From assembly GCF_022348165.1 (NCBI RefSeq), contig NZ_JAKRFI010000001.1, positions 186,001 to 250,000 on the forward strand: a DNA stretch of 64,000 bases, in the 5' to 3' direction. Origin of the DNA: Halomonas sp. McH1-25. Lineage in GTDB: Bacteria > Pseudomonadota > Gammaproteobacteria > Pseudomonadales > Halomonadaceae. Shown in pieces: positions 9,799-18,680 of the stretch (position 1 is the stretch's first letter; every line of letters starts with the position of its first letter). The notes under the pieces were generated by a model. The model did not search any database. It saw nothing but the letters and a program-made list of their open reading frames with translations, and was not told the DNA's origin. Both the position numbers and the translations under genes were made by a program.

Positions 9799-10116
9799 TC
9801 ATAAGGCGTAAAGATCGGCCAGGGTCTTGACGACGGCACGGGCCTCCTTGCCTTGCAGGGAGTAGTAGATCGTTTGCGATGAGCGCCGTGTCGCGACCAG
9901 GCCTTCTCGACGCAAGATGGCCAGATGTTGTGAAAGGGCCGATTGACTCAGCACCAACCTTGCATTCAATTCCGAGACCGACAATTCCGAATCGTCGAGC
10001 AGGCACAAAATACGCAAACGGTTCTCGTTGGCCATGGCCTTGAGGAGGTTGGTGGCATGGGTCATGGCGCCGTCGCCTTTATCGAGAAGTTGTGTGGCGG
10101 GCTGAGGGGTACTCAT
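9799..10116 (-). CDS. ArsR-family winged-helix repressor
   Basis: Dimeric winged-helix DNA-binding regulator. The core ATNLLKAMANENRLRILCLL, then ELSVSELNARLVLSQSALSQHLAILRREGLV (recognition helix SQSALSQHLAILR) and a wing TRRSSQTIYYSLQG are standard. I see no Cys in the sensing helix (no CVC box), so it is not a classical metal sensor; sulfide-, persulfide- or other-signal ArsR proteins such as BigR/SqrR types also need Cys residues, of which only one is seen (ILCLLDD). Start at 10116 has AGGAG eight bases upstream. Divergent from prpE with a 430-bp gap. Confidence 0.88.
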   Translation of the reverse strand: MSTPQPATQLLDKGDGAMTHATNLLKAMANENRLRILCLLDDSELSVSELNARLVLSQSALSQHLAILRREGLVATRRSSQTIYYSLQGKEARAVVKTLADLYAL

Positions 10117-10550
10117 TGATACGTCTCCTAAGGGTAACGATACTCCACGCCGCGTCGACTGCTTGCGCTTGCGCCCCATCATCGTGAATCGGCGATAAGG
10201 TGGAGAACGATGCCTTGTGATAGCTATCGGCAGCACCCTTTATTGTCGTTGAATAAAACTTACTTCCTCTTCCTGATTTAGCGAACCTTTAAGCACTTCG
10301 CCAATTCCTGACCATGACGCGTTAAACGCTAAATCATCTCGTCAAACTGAAAAATAGAATAAATAGCCCTTTTTTGTCGACAATGCCTGACTGGAATTAG
10401 TCATGCAAAGCCATGCATCGGTGGCTTTTTGCCACATCTAGCCTTTCGTATAGCGGTAAAGAAATTTTTTTGCACTAAAGTGTCAACAATGCATCACTTG
10501 CCTAGTAGCTGTGTTTATTCCCTCGACAACCATAATTACGTAGGAAAACC
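10117..10550. promoter_or_regulatory. Divergent control region between arsR-type gene and prpE, with a TTGTCGACAA palindrome
   Basis: No gene is visible in this AT-rich gap. A perfect 10-bp palindrome TTGTCGACAA at 10374-10383 sits after a T-run and could be an operator for prpE. A related half-site (GTGTCAACAATG) occurs near 10480-10491. I cannot assign a regulator. Start-proximal sequence before prpE is TAGGAAAACC. Confidence 0.3.
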
Positions 10551-12461
10551 ATGCGCGCGTACCATGCCGAGCACCAACGCTCCATCGATCAACCCGACGA
10601 TTTCTGGAAAGAGCAGGCCAAGCGAATCCCTTGGTTCAAGCCACCGGAAACCATACTCAGCTACGATGATCAGAATCATGCTCGCTGGTACGACGACGGC
10701 GAGCTGAACACGTGCTACGTGGCACTGGACCATCATGTTGCATGTGGCCGTGGCGAACAGCCGGCCATCCATTGGGACTCGCCGGTATCCGAACAACGGC
10801 GTACCCTGACGTATCGTGAGTTACGCGACGATGTGGCCAGGTTCGCCGGTGCACTGGCCGGGCTGGGGGTGGAAAAAGGCGATCGCGTCGTCATCTACAT
10901 GCCCATGGTCCCCGAAGCGTTGATCGCGATGTATGCCTGTGCCCGTCTGGGAGCCGTCCATTCGGTGGTTTTCGGGGGGTTCGCCGCTCATGAGCTGGCG
11001 GTGCGTATCGATGATGCCGAGCCTCGCGTCGTGATTGCCGCCTCTTGCGGGATCGAGATCGATAGGGTACTGCCTTACAAGCCGATTCTCGATCAGGCGT
11101 TGAGCCAGTGCCGGCACCGGCCGACGGCGTGTGTCATCCTGCAGCGCGATCAGGCCAAGGCCGAGCTCGGCCCCATCGACCATGACTGGCAGAGCCTGGT
11201 CAGCTTTGCCGACGCCGTGGACTGCGTTCCCGTCCGCGGAACGGACCCGCTATATATCCTCTATACATCAGGCACCACCGGCAAACCCAAGGGCGTGGTA
11301 CGAGACAATGGCGGCCATGCCGTTGCATTGCACTATTCCATGCAGCACGTCTATGGCATGACCCCGGGCGAGGTGTTTTTTTCCGCTTCGGACGTGGGGT
11401 GGGTGGTAGGGCATTCCTACATCATCTACGCCCCGTTGATCTACGGCTGCACCACGCTCATCTACGAAGGGAAACCCGTCAAGACGCCGGATGCCGGCAG
11501 TTTCTGGCGGCTGATTTCCGAGTATCGCGTCAAGGCCTTTTTCACGGCCCCAACGGCATTCCGCGCCATCAAGAAAGAGGATCCGGACGGGGTGATGCTG
11601 GAAAAATACGATATTTCCTGCCTGCGGGCCCTGTTTCTTGCCGGAGAACGGCTCGACCCGCCCACCTTCCATTGGCTCGAGGATCTGTTGAACGTGCCGG
11701 TCATCGACCACTGGTGGCAGACCGAGACGGGATGGCCGATTGCGGCCAATCTGCAGGGACTCGATCCGATGCCCATCAAGGCGGGATCGGCCACGGTCCC
11801 TGTGCCAGGCTTCGACGTTCGGGTTCTCGACAGAAGTGGAGAGCCTGCCGGCCCCTGCGAACAGGGGAACGTCGTCATACGAGAACCCATGCCGCCTGGC
11901 TGCCTGGCCGGGATCTGGCGTGATCCGCGACGTTTCCATAGCGCTTACATGGCCGCCTTTCCCGGCTATTATCTGACCGGCGACGCTGGCTACTTCGATC
12001 AGGATGGTTATCTCTTCGTGATGGGGCGCACCGACGATGTCATCAATGTCGCTGGCCACCGGCTTTCCACCGGCGAGATGGAAGAGATCGTAGGCTCCCA
12101 TGCCGCCGTTGCCGAGTGTGCCGTCATCGGTATCCAGGATGCGCTTAAAGGACAAGTCCCGTTGGGCCTGGTCATCGCCAAGGATGGCTTCGATGGCGAC
12201 ACCGACAGGCTCGAGCGTGAACTCGTGTCCTTGGTGCGTGAACAGATCGGGGCAATTGCCTGTTTCAAGCAGGTACTGGTGGTTTCCCGCCTGCCAAAGA
12301 CCCGCTCGGGCAAGATCCTGCGCAAGCTATTGCGCACGATCGCCGATGGCGAAACGTTCGCCATGCCTTCCACGATCGACGATCCGGGCAGTTTGCAGGA
12401 TGTGCACGACACGATGATCGATCGCAATATCGGCGATGCGCATAAGGCTCGTCTACGTTGA
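10551..12461 (+). CDS. prpE: Propionyl-CoA synthetase (acyl-CoA synthetase, PrpE type)
   Basis: Activates propionate (possibly acetate or other short acids) to the CoA thioester through an acyl-adenylate, feeding the methylcitrate or related pathways. The N-terminal part begins with HAEHQRSIDQPDDFWKEQA. The AMP-binding signature is LYILYTSGTTGKPKGVVRDN, with the PrpE-like RDNGGHAVAL continuation. Later motifs are DHWWQTETGWPI, YYLTGDAGYFDQDGYLFVMGRTDDVINVAGHRLSTGE and the acetylation-site region LPKTRSGKILRKLLR. Length 636 fits PrpE. It stands alone, not in a prpBC operon within this window. Confidence 0.9.
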   Translation: MRAYHAEHQRSIDQPDDFWKEQAKRIPWFKPPETILSYDDQNHARWYDDGELNTCYVALDHHVACGRGEQPAIHWDSPVSEQRRTLTYRELRDDVARFAGALAGLGVEKGDRVVIYMPMVPEALIAMYACARLGAVHSVVFGGFAAHELAVRIDDAEPRVVIAASCGIEIDRVLPYKPILDQALSQCRHRPTACVILQRDQAKAELGPIDHDWQSLVSFADAVDCVPVRGTDPLYILYTSGTTGKPKGVVRDNGGHAVALHYSMQHVYGMTPGEVFFSASDVGWVVGHSYIIYAPLIYGCTTLIYEGKPVKTPDAGSFWRLISEYRVKAFFTAPTAFRAIKKEDPDGVMLEKYDISCLRALFLAGERLDPPTFHWLEDLLNVPVIDHWWQTETGWPIAANLQGLDPMPIKAGSATVPVPGFDVRVLDRSGEPAGPCEQGNVVIREPMPPGCLAGIWRDPRRFHSAYMAAFPGYYLTGDAGYFDQDGYLFVMGRTDDVINVAGHRLSTGEMEEIVGSHAAVAECAVIGIQDALKGQVPLGLVIAKDGFDGDTDRLERELVSLVREQIGAIACFKQVLVVSRLPKTRSGKILRKLLRTIADGETFAMPSTIDDPGSLQDVHDTMIDRNIGDAHKARLR

Positions 12462-12505
12462 AGCGAGGGGAGGTCGGATTCTGAGAGCCCAGGCATTTTT
12501 TGCCA

Positions 12506-12535
12506 TTGGGCAGGTAGACAGGCTTTCTGTATAAT
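12506..12535 (+). promoter_or_regulatory. Sigma-70 promoter for the preQ1-I leader / yhhQ
   Basis: TTGGGC at 12506-12511 and a perfect TATAAT at 12530-12535 are separated by 18 bases. Transcription would start near 12542, about 20 bases before the riboswitch aptamer. Confidence 0.65.
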
Positions 12536-12563
12536 GCCTCGCCGCTTCAGCCATTAGACCCCA

Positions 12564-12599
12564 CGAGGGTTCCCTCACCCCTCGCAAGCCAAAAAAGGA
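12564..12599 (+). ncRNA. preQ1-I riboswitch controlling yhhQ
   Basis: The leader has an H-type pseudoknot pattern: 5' stem CGAGG, the loop core GUUC-C-C-UCACC, 3' stem CCUCG, then an A-rich tail with AAAAAAGGA. This matches the known preQ1-I consensus (GGUUC...ACCCC...AAAAAxxGGA). The terminal AAGGA is also the Shine-Dalgarno sequence, five bases before the ATG at 12605. Ligand binding should therefore sequester the ribosome-binding site. The downstream gene is a queuosine-precursor transporter, the expected partner. Inference from pattern and context; not tested with a covariance model. Confidence 0.8.
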
Positions 12600-12604
12600 C
12601 ATGC

Positions 12605-13270
12605 ATGCTCTCGCTGACCGATACCCAATATCGTCGCTGCCTGATGGCTCTGGTAGCGTTCCATATTCTCGTGATTGCTGCCAGCAACTACCTGGTACAG
12701 CTGCCGTTTACTCTATTCGGAATGCATACCACCTGGGGCGCTTTCAGCTTCCCGTTCATCTTCCTGGCGACCGACCTGACCGTCCGCCTGTTCGGCAAGG
12801 GCCCGGCACGCGCTATCATCGCGCGTGTCATGCTGCCTGCCTTGGTCATTTCCTACGTTTTATCGGTAATGTTCGAAAAAGGCGAGTTTCGTAGCTTTGC
12901 GGCGCTAGGGGAGTTCAACCTGTTCGTGGCACGCATTGCCCTGGCCAGCTTCATGGCCTATGTGATTGGACAGTTGCTCGATATTCAGGTATTCGATCGC
13001 CTGCGTCGCAATGCCCACTGGTGGGTCGCGCCGGCCGTTTCTACCGTATTCGGCAATCTGGCCGATACCTTTGCGTTTTTCGCAATCGCCTTCCATCAGG
13101 GGCCGGACGTTTTCATGGCTGCCCACTGGGTGGAAATTGCCTGGGTGGATTACGCCATCAAGTTGACGGTTTCCCTGCTACTGTTCCTGCCCATGTACGG
13201 ATTGCTGCTGGGCTGGCTGATTCGTCGTCTGCTGAGTTGGGGAGCCAAGCCGTCACCCGAAGGAATCTGA
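12605..13270 (+). CDS. yhhQ: Queuosine precursor transporter YhhQ (COG1738)
   Basis: Inner-membrane transporter for preQ0/preQ1, salvaged to make queuosine in tRNA. About six hydrophobic segments are visible. Family motifs are ASNYLVQLPFTLFGMHTTWGAFSFPFIFLATDLTVRLFGK, and SFMAYVIGQLLDIQVFDRLRR with VSTVFGNLADTFAFFAIAF. Length 221 is normal. The ATG at 12605 is fixed by the AAGGA of the riboswitch; an ATG at 12601 is in another frame. The riboswitch implies shut-off of uptake when preQ1 is plentiful. Confidence 0.93.
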   Translation: MLSLTDTQYRRCLMALVAFHILVIAASNYLVQLPFTLFGMHTTWGAFSFPFIFLATDLTVRLFGKGPARAIIARVMLPALVISYVLSVMFEKGEFRSFAALGEFNLFVARIALASFMAYVIGQLLDIQVFDRLRRNAHWWVAPAVSTVFGNLADTFAFFAIAFHQGPDVFMAAHWVEIAWVDYAIKLTVSLLLFLPMYGLLLGWLIRRLLSWGAKPSPEGI

Positions 13271-13282
13271 CAAGGAGTCGAG

Positions 13283-14074
13283 ATGAGCGAACCTCTCGCA
13301 TTGCACTATCAGGACAATGGATCTGGCGACACGCTGCCATTGGTCGTGCTCCACGGCCTGTTCGGCAGCGCCGACAACTGGCGTTCGCATGTCAAGCAAT
13401 GGCAGGAACGACGACGCGTCATCGCCGTTGATCTGCGCAACCACGGTAGATCTCCCCACGCGCCTGCCATGGATTATGCATCGATGGCCGAGGATGTCAT
13501 CGCCCTGCTGGACACCCTGGGTATCGAGCGCTGCGACCTGCTCGGCCACTCCATGGGCGGCAAGGTAGCGATCAGTGTGGCACGCCTTGTCCCCGAGCGA
13601 CTGGCGTCGCTGATCGTCGCCGACATCGCGCCGGTTGCATATCGTCACGGCCATGACAGCATCTTTGCCGCCATGCGGCGCGTCGAGGAAGGGCGGCCGG
13701 GCTCGCGCAAGGAAGCCGACAGCCTGATGGCCGAGCATGTCGAGACGCCGGCAATACGCATGTTTCTGGCCACTAACTTGGTGCGCGGAGAGGATGGTGG
13801 CGTGATGCATTGGCGTGTCGGGCTCGACGAAATCGAGAGCGCCTATTCCGATATCGTCGCAGAACCGGCAGGCGAGGGCACGTTCGATGGTCCGTCACTG
13901 GTCTTACGAGGCTTGCACTCCGACTACGTAACCGATGAGCTGTTGCCGCGTACACGAGAGATCCTGACACAGGCCGATATCGTGACGCTGGACGCTGGCC
14001 ATTGGCTGCATGCCGAAACGCCGGAGGCGTTTCAGACGGCAGTCAACGAGTTCCTGAATCAGCGTCCGAGCTAA
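13283..14074 (+). CDS. ybfF: Alpha/beta-hydrolase esterase (YbfF-like)
   Basis: Cytoplasmic esterase acting on short acyl esters, possibly acyl-CoA. The oxyanion-hole motif VVLHGLFGSADNW, the strand AVDLRNHGRSPHAP, the nucleophile elbow LLGHSMGGKVA, and the catalytic His in DAGHWLHAETPEAF are all present; the acid is probably in VLRGLHSDYV. Length 263 is normal. GGAGTCGAG precedes the ATG. It follows yhhQ by 12 bases and ends overlapping the convergent exonuclease gene by 4 bases. Confidence 0.88.
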   Translation: MSEPLALHYQDNGSGDTLPLVVLHGLFGSADNWRSHVKQWQERRRVIAVDLRNHGRSPHAPAMDYASMAEDVIALLDTLGIERCDLLGHSMGGKVAISVARLVPERLASLIVADIAPVAYRHGHDSIFAAMRRVEEGRPGSRKEADSLMAEHVETPAIRMFLATNLVRGEDGGVMHWRVGLDEIESAYSDIVAEPAGEGTFDGPSLVLRGLHSDYVTDELLPRTREILTQADIVTLDAGHWLHAETPEAFQTAVNEFLNQRPS

Positions 14075-15465
14075 CCCCCGTCCCTCAAGGGGTGGATTTC
14101 GAGCGTATCGTCCTGCCTGGCGAGAAAGCGATTGAGGATCTTGTAGGTATCCACATCGAATCTGGGCGTTTGCGTTTCCAGCGCTTTCAGGTCGTCGCTG
14201 TCGAGCGATTCGACCGAGCCCAGGTAGCACCAGTGATCGACGATATGCCAGGTTCGCTCGTTGGCTTGGCCGAGTTCACCGAACGCCACACGTCCTGGCC
14301 AAGGCCATTGCTGAATGCGTAATCTCTGCAGGGCCTCGCGTGCCCGTCCGGCATGCGAGGCCAGCGACTCCTCACCGCAGCAGACTCCGCGGCAACGGCG
14401 CAACTGGTGATCGAAGCAGCGTCCTTTGCCACGAATCAGCCCCAGTGTCTGGGCGCACAATTGGTGGTCCACGGCGATTTGCTTCAAGGCATTGATCGCA
14501 TCGCGTCGCGAACGAAACAGGCCATACAACGCTTGTGCGGAGGTCGACAGATCCTGCTGGTCGACCAGCCAGGGTGCATCGCTGTCTTCTGGCCAGCTCC
14601 AACTGACCAGCCTGCTGCGACGGCGCAGCAGGCGATTGTGTACCGGCATCAATTGCTTGATGAGCTGGGCTTCAAGCAATTGTGCCCCCAGGTCGCCGGT
14701 AGTTTCCCGCCATTCGATGTCATGGATCTGCTGGACCAGGCGCATCTCCTTGTCGTTGCGCAAGTCATTGCTGAAGTGGCTGAGTACTCGAGAACGGAGA
14801 TTGACGCTTTTGCCGACATATAGGACGGCACGATTTTCGCCATAGAAAAGGTACACGCCTGGATGCTCCGGCAAGTCGGTGAGCCGCGTCGGATCCAGGT
14901 GGGCCGGCAGACTGGCCTGACGCATCTGTGCCTGGATCAGCTCCGCAATCGTCGACGCTGAATGCTGCTTGTGCCAGCTATGCCATAGTGCAATCAGGGC
15001 GCGGGTATCGCCTTCGGCGCGATGCCGGGATTGCGACGCCAGAGCGTGTCTCTTTATCAGCGCGTCGAGATTGTGATGGGCATGTTGCGGAGCGAGGCGT
15101 CGTGACAGCTTCAGTGTGCACAGCGAGCGTGCCGTATAGTCCAGGCCGGCACGCGCAAACTCGTTACGTAGAAAACCGTAATCGAAGCGAGCATTGTGCG
15201 CCACGATGATATCCCTGCCCAACCAGGCGAAAAACTCGTTTGCCAATGCCTCGAACGACGGCGCATCGCTGACCATGGCATCGTTTATCCCGGTCAATTG
15301 TTGAATATGGGGGGGAATGCCGGTTTGGGGATTGACCAGCGTGACGTAACGATCGATCACCTCGCCATCAACCACACGCAGTGCCGCGATTTCCGTTATG
15401 CGGTCCCGCGTCGTACGTGTGCCGGTGGTTTCTAGATCGAGAAAAACAAGCGGTATATCGTTCAT
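14071..15465 (-). CDS. DnaQ-type exonuclease fused to a GIY-YIG (UvrC/Cho-like) nuclease domain
   Basis: A two-nuclease fusion probably used in DNA repair. Residues 1-180 are a DEDDh exonuclease: FLDLETTGTR, VAHNARFDYGFLRNEF and HRAEGDTRALIALW. Residues about 200-290 are a GIY-YIG domain like the UvrC N-terminus: PEHPGVYLFYGENRAVLYVGKSVNLRSRVLSHF, with Glu in LEAQLIKQLMPVHN. A Cys cluster (CFDHQLRRCRGVCCGEE) resembles that of Cho/UvrC. This architecture is known (annotated as PolC-like exonuclease plus UvrC N-terminal). Single gene, convergent with ybfF. Confidence 0.87.
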   Translation of the reverse strand: MNDIPLVFLDLETTGTRTTRDRITEIAALRVVDGEVIDRYVTLVNPQTGIPPHIQQLTGINDAMVSDAPSFEALANEFFAWLGRDIIVAHNARFDYGFLRNEFARAGLDYTARSLCTLKLSRRLAPQHAHHNLDALIKRHALASQSRHRAEGDTRALIALWHSWHKQHSASTIAELIQAQMRQASLPAHLDPTRLTDLPEHPGVYLFYGENRAVLYVGKSVNLRSRVLSHFSNDLRNDKEMRLVQQIHDIEWRETTGDLGAQLLEAQLIKQLMPVHNRLLRRRSRLVSWSWPEDSDAPWLVDQQDLSTSAQALYGLFRSRRDAINALKQIAVDHQLCAQTLGLIRGKGRCFDHQLRRCRGVCCGEESLASHAGRAREALQRLRIQQWPWPGRVAFGELGQANERTWHIVDHWCYLGSVESLDSDDLKALETQTPRFDVDTYKILNRFLARQDDTLEIHPLRDGG

Positions 15466-15580
15466 GCGACCTTGAAGGCATACCTGAGAGCAATCCCAGG
15501 GATGATGATTGGAATACTTGCCGGTCTAGCCGATACGAGTGGTTACGGCCTAGTCGCCCTGGCTTGGCTATCTGACTGGG

Positions 15581-16714
15581 CTATGGCCGCGTTACGTCAG
15601 TAGCCAGCCGGTTGGCCGGTGTCCGGTGCTCTATCAGACCTTGCTGAAGAAGATAAGTTTCGAGTCGTTGATAACGCTGCATCTGCACCGCGGCCGGGCG
15701 CAAGGCAAGATAGCGTATGGCGTCGGGCCAGGCTTTTGCATTGGCTTCGGTATCCAGGCTAGGCTCGGCAGTCCTTACCAGTTCCCAGGCCGCTTCCGGA
15801 TGATTGATCAGCCATAGCGTGGCCTGCTCGAGCGCATCGAGAAAATACCGAATATCGCGCCGGTGCTGCTGCAGAACGTCGCGGTTGGCAACCACGATCA
15901 GTTCGTCATAGATAGGAAGATCCGTTTCAGTGAGGGGAAACTCGATGACCCTGACGCCTGCTTCTTCCAGCTGACGCGACGTTACATGTCTCAGCGCCCC
16001 GATGACCGCATCGACATCGCCATCTGCCAGGGTCGTGTTGAGTCCGAAGTCGATACGCTGGAGATCCACATCCCTGGCAGTCAGTGCATGTTTGTCCAAC
16101 AACCCGTCGAGCAACAGCTGCGCAGGCATCTTGAAGACATAGCCCACCTTCTTGCCCTTGATCTGAGCCAGGGAATCGAGGCTGGCGTCCTGACGCACCA
16201 ACAGCGTCGCCAGCGGCGCCGGTACCAAGGTCCCTACACGAATCAGAGGAAGCCCCTGATCTTCCAACAAATGCAGACGGGGCTGTGAGGTCAGGGCGAG
16301 CTCGACGTGTTGGGCCGCAACGAGCTTGGGTGGCACGGTCGGATCGGCGGGCTGGATCAACGTGACGTCCAGACCCGCTTGCTTGAAAAGATCGCGTTCG
16401 CGAGCGACGACCAGTGCCGCATGATAAGGCGTCAGGTACCAATCCAGGGCAACACGCAACGGACGTGCAGGCGGAGGCACGATAGGCTCGGGTTCGCCAG
16501 TAATGACCTGAGGACTTGAGATCGGCATGGCGTCCGTGTCGCCATCGCTCGCCTTGCCATTGGAAGGCTGCAGGCCGACCACCGTTTCGGCGGCCTGTAG
16601 CGCTGCCTCATCCAGCGTCTGGTTCGCCCCGATCCCCACGGCGGGGATCATCCCGCTCATGCCCAGAATGAATGCCAACGCCACGGGCAGAGCCCGTTTT
16701 ACCCCATGTTTCAT
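15581..16714 (-). CDS. Periplasmic NMT1/ThiY-like substrate-binding protein
   Basis: Binding protein of the NMT1/SsuA fold, probably for a pyrimidine or similar nitrogenous ligand. A signal peptide (ALPVALAFILGMSGMIPAVG) precedes a low-complexity linker rich in Pro, then LRVALDWYLTPYHAALVVARERDLFKQAGLDVTLIQPADPT, VAAQHVELALTSQP, IKGKKVGYVFKMP and a C-terminal PEAAWEL block. The LDWYLTPYHAALVVA segment is typical of ThiY. No permease or ATPase gene is beside it here, so it is an orphan in this window. Confidence 0.8.
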   Translation of the reverse strand: MKHGVKRALPVALAFILGMSGMIPAVGIGANQTLDEAALQAAETVVGLQPSNGKASDGDTDAMPISSPQVITGEPEPIVPPPARPLRVALDWYLTPYHAALVVARERDLFKQAGLDVTLIQPADPTVPPKLVAAQHVELALTSQPRLHLLEDQGLPLIRVGTLVPAPLATLLVRQDASLDSLAQIKGKKVGYVFKMPAQLLLDGLLDKHALTARDVDLQRIDFGLNTTLADGDVDAVIGALRHVTSRQLEEAGVRVIEFPLTETDLPIYDELIVVANRDVLQQHRRDIRYFLDALEQATLWLINHPEAAWELVRTAEPSLDTEANAKAWPDAIRYLALRPAAVQMQRYQRLETYLLQQGLIEHRTPANRLATDVTRP

Positions 16715-16907
16715 GCCTACCTCATCAATGGCGCTGCAGCCAAGCGGCCGTTTAGTCTAGCTTTTGTCGAAAGGAAGAGACCAGCTTTGTATAGAGATCG
16801 TTCTGGCGCTTATTCAACGGGTCGCTTCCACTTCGATGCAGCCATGCGGCTTCGTGAGCGTTTCGGTGTTGTGGCATACTACCAGCCGATACGCTGACGG
16901 CTCCGCC

Positions 16908-18617
16908 ATGGATAGCATCAACACCCTCTTCATTCTCACTGGTTCGCTGATTGCGCTGAGCGTGATCGCAAGTCGACTGTCATCGCTGTTCGGGCTTCCC
17001 TTGCTCGTGATCTTCCTCGCCTTGGGAATGCTCGCCGGGGAAGACGGTATTTTGGGAATCGAGTTCGACAGTTATGGCCTAGCCTTCATCATCGGTCATT
17101 TGGCCCTGGCGATGATTCTGCTCGATGGTGGCTTGCGCACACGGTTGAAGACCTTTCGGGTAGGGCTCAAGCCCGCGCTCTCCCTTGCAACGCTAGGCGT
17201 TTTCTTCACTAGTGGAATCGTCGGGGTGTTTGCAACCTGGGTCTTCGATCTGACCCTCGTTCAGGGCTTACTGGTAGGGGCTATCGTGGGCTCCACGGAT
17301 GCTGCTGCCGTTTTCTCGATGTTACGTGGCCAGGGGGTCAACCTCAACGAGCGCGTCGGTGCCACACTCGAGATCGAGTCCGGCACCAACGATCCCATGG
17401 CTATTTTCCTAACCATCACGTTAGTCGAAGTTCTCACCGGCGAGATCGGTGGCCCCGTCGATACGCTATGGCTTTTCATGAAGCAATTCGGGCTTGGCCT
17501 GGCCATCGGTATTGGAGGAGGATGGCTCGCCGGCAAACTGCTACGCTGGCTGGACCTCGCTCCTGGCCTGTATTCGCTGCTGGCGTTGGCCTTGGGCTTC
17601 TGCGTGTTTGGACTGACTAGTGCCTTGGGCGGCAGCGGCTTCCTGGCCATTTATCTGGCGGGGCTCATGATCGGTAACCAGCCAGGACGCCATCTCAGCT
17701 TCATACTTCCCGTTCATGATGGCCTGGCCTGGTTGAGCCAAATAGGCTTGTTCTTGGTCCTAGGCATGCTGGTCACACCGTCGGACATGATCGAGTATGC
17801 ATGGCTCGGCGCGCTGCTCGCTGCGGTATTGATTTTCGTTGCACGTCCTCTGGCCGTCATCCTCGCCGTCAAGCCCTTTTTCAATTTCCGCTGGCGAGAG
17901 GTAGGCTTCATCTCGTGGGTGGGCCTGCGTGGCGCAGTGCCTATCGTGCTTGCGATTTTTCCCGTCGTTGGCGGTGTCGAAAATGCTGCCCTGTACTTCA
18001 ATGTCGCTTTCTTCGTGGTCTTGATGTCGTTGATAGTGCAAGGCACGACCTTGTCTTTGGTGGCAAATCGGTTACGCGTGACCGTACCTTTCCAGGTAGA
18101 GCCCGACAGGCGCGGACCATTGGGCATCCTTCCCGATAACGATTATGAAATGTTCGTCTATCGCGTGGACAACGAAGCGTTGGAAGACGTACCGATACGA
18201 CTATTGAGGTTTCCTTCCGGCGCTTTGATCTCAGCACTGTTCCGGGAGCACACCATGCTTCACCCCAAGGGAAGTACGCGCTTGCGGCTGGATGATCTGC
18301 TGTGCGTGATTGGCCGGCCCGCCGACTTGCCTGCGCTGAACCGCCTTTTCAATGGCGATGCAAAACTCAAGCGCGAGCGAGCCTTCTTTGGCACGTTCAC
18401 TCTCGACGGGGAAGCCATAATGGCGGATGTCGCCAGTGCTTATGGCTTGACGTTAAGCCCGGACGAGAAGGAAATCACCTTGGGCGAGTTCGTCTCGCTA
18501 CGTGTGGGGGGGCATCCGGTGGTAGGCGATGATATCGACTGGCACGGCATCCAATGGGTAATCAGTGCAATGGAAGGCAACAGAGTCACCAAAGTGGGGC
18601 TGCGTCTGTACCACTGA
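16908..18617 (+). CDS. nhaP2: K+(Na+)/H+ antiporter with TrkA-C domains (NhaP2/CvrA type)
   Basis: Inner-membrane cation/proton antiporter of the CPA1 family. About twelve hydrophobic segments fill residues 1-390, with the transport-site region GSTDAAAVFSMLRGQGVNL and ESGTNDPMAIFLTITLVE, and SWVGLRGAVPIVLAIFP. Cytoplasmic C-terminus: a TrkA-C-like domain (ALISALFREHTMLHPKGSTRLRLDDLLCVIG) then a CorC/HlyC-type domain (LGEFVSLRVGGHPVVGDDIDWHGIQWVI). The ATG at 16908 gives 569 residues beginning MDSINTLFILTGSLIALSV. The role fits osmotic and pH balance in a halophile. A stem-loop follows. Confidence 0.9.
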   Translation: MDSINTLFILTGSLIALSVIASRLSSLFGLPLLVIFLALGMLAGEDGILGIEFDSYGLAFIIGHLALAMILLDGGLRTRLKTFRVGLKPALSLATLGVFFTSGIVGVFATWVFDLTLVQGLLVGAIVGSTDAAAVFSMLRGQGVNLNERVGATLEIESGTNDPMAIFLTITLVEVLTGEIGGPVDTLWLFMKQFGLGLAIGIGGGWLAGKLLRWLDLAPGLYSLLALALGFCVFGLTSALGGSGFLAIYLAGLMIGNQPGRHLSFILPVHDGLAWLSQIGLFLVLGMLVTPSDMIEYAWLGALLAAVLIFVARPLAVILAVKPFFNFRWREVGFISWVGLRGAVPIVLAIFPVVGGVENAALYFNVAFFVVLMSLIVQGTTLSLVANRLRVTVPFQVEPDRRGPLGILPDNDYEMFVYRVDNEALEDVPIRLLRFPSGALISALFREHTMLHPKGSTRLRLDDLLCVIGRPADLPALNRLFNGDAKLKRERAFFGTFTLDGEAIMADVASAYGLTLSPDEKEITLGEFVSLRVGGHPVVGDDIDWHGIQWVISAMEGNRVTKVGLRLYH

Positions 18618-18635
18618 CATTAGCCAATCATACTC

Positions 18636-18661
18636 GGTCGCCACCCACTCAGGTGGCGACC
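18636..18661. terminator. Hairpin between convergent nhaP2 and DUF892 genes
   Basis: Perfect 10-bp stem GGTCGCCACC / GGTGGCGACC with a six-base loop. It sits between two convergent stops and has no clear T-run, so it is a likely but imperfect bidirectional terminator. Confidence 0.55.
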
Positions 18662-18680
18662 GAAGCTGTAGAACGTTGCG

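Noticed and set aside
10421-10438. Sigma-54-like promoter before prpE (TGGC...TGCC)
   Set aside because: The GG and GC elements are too close for the fixed -24/-12 spacing.
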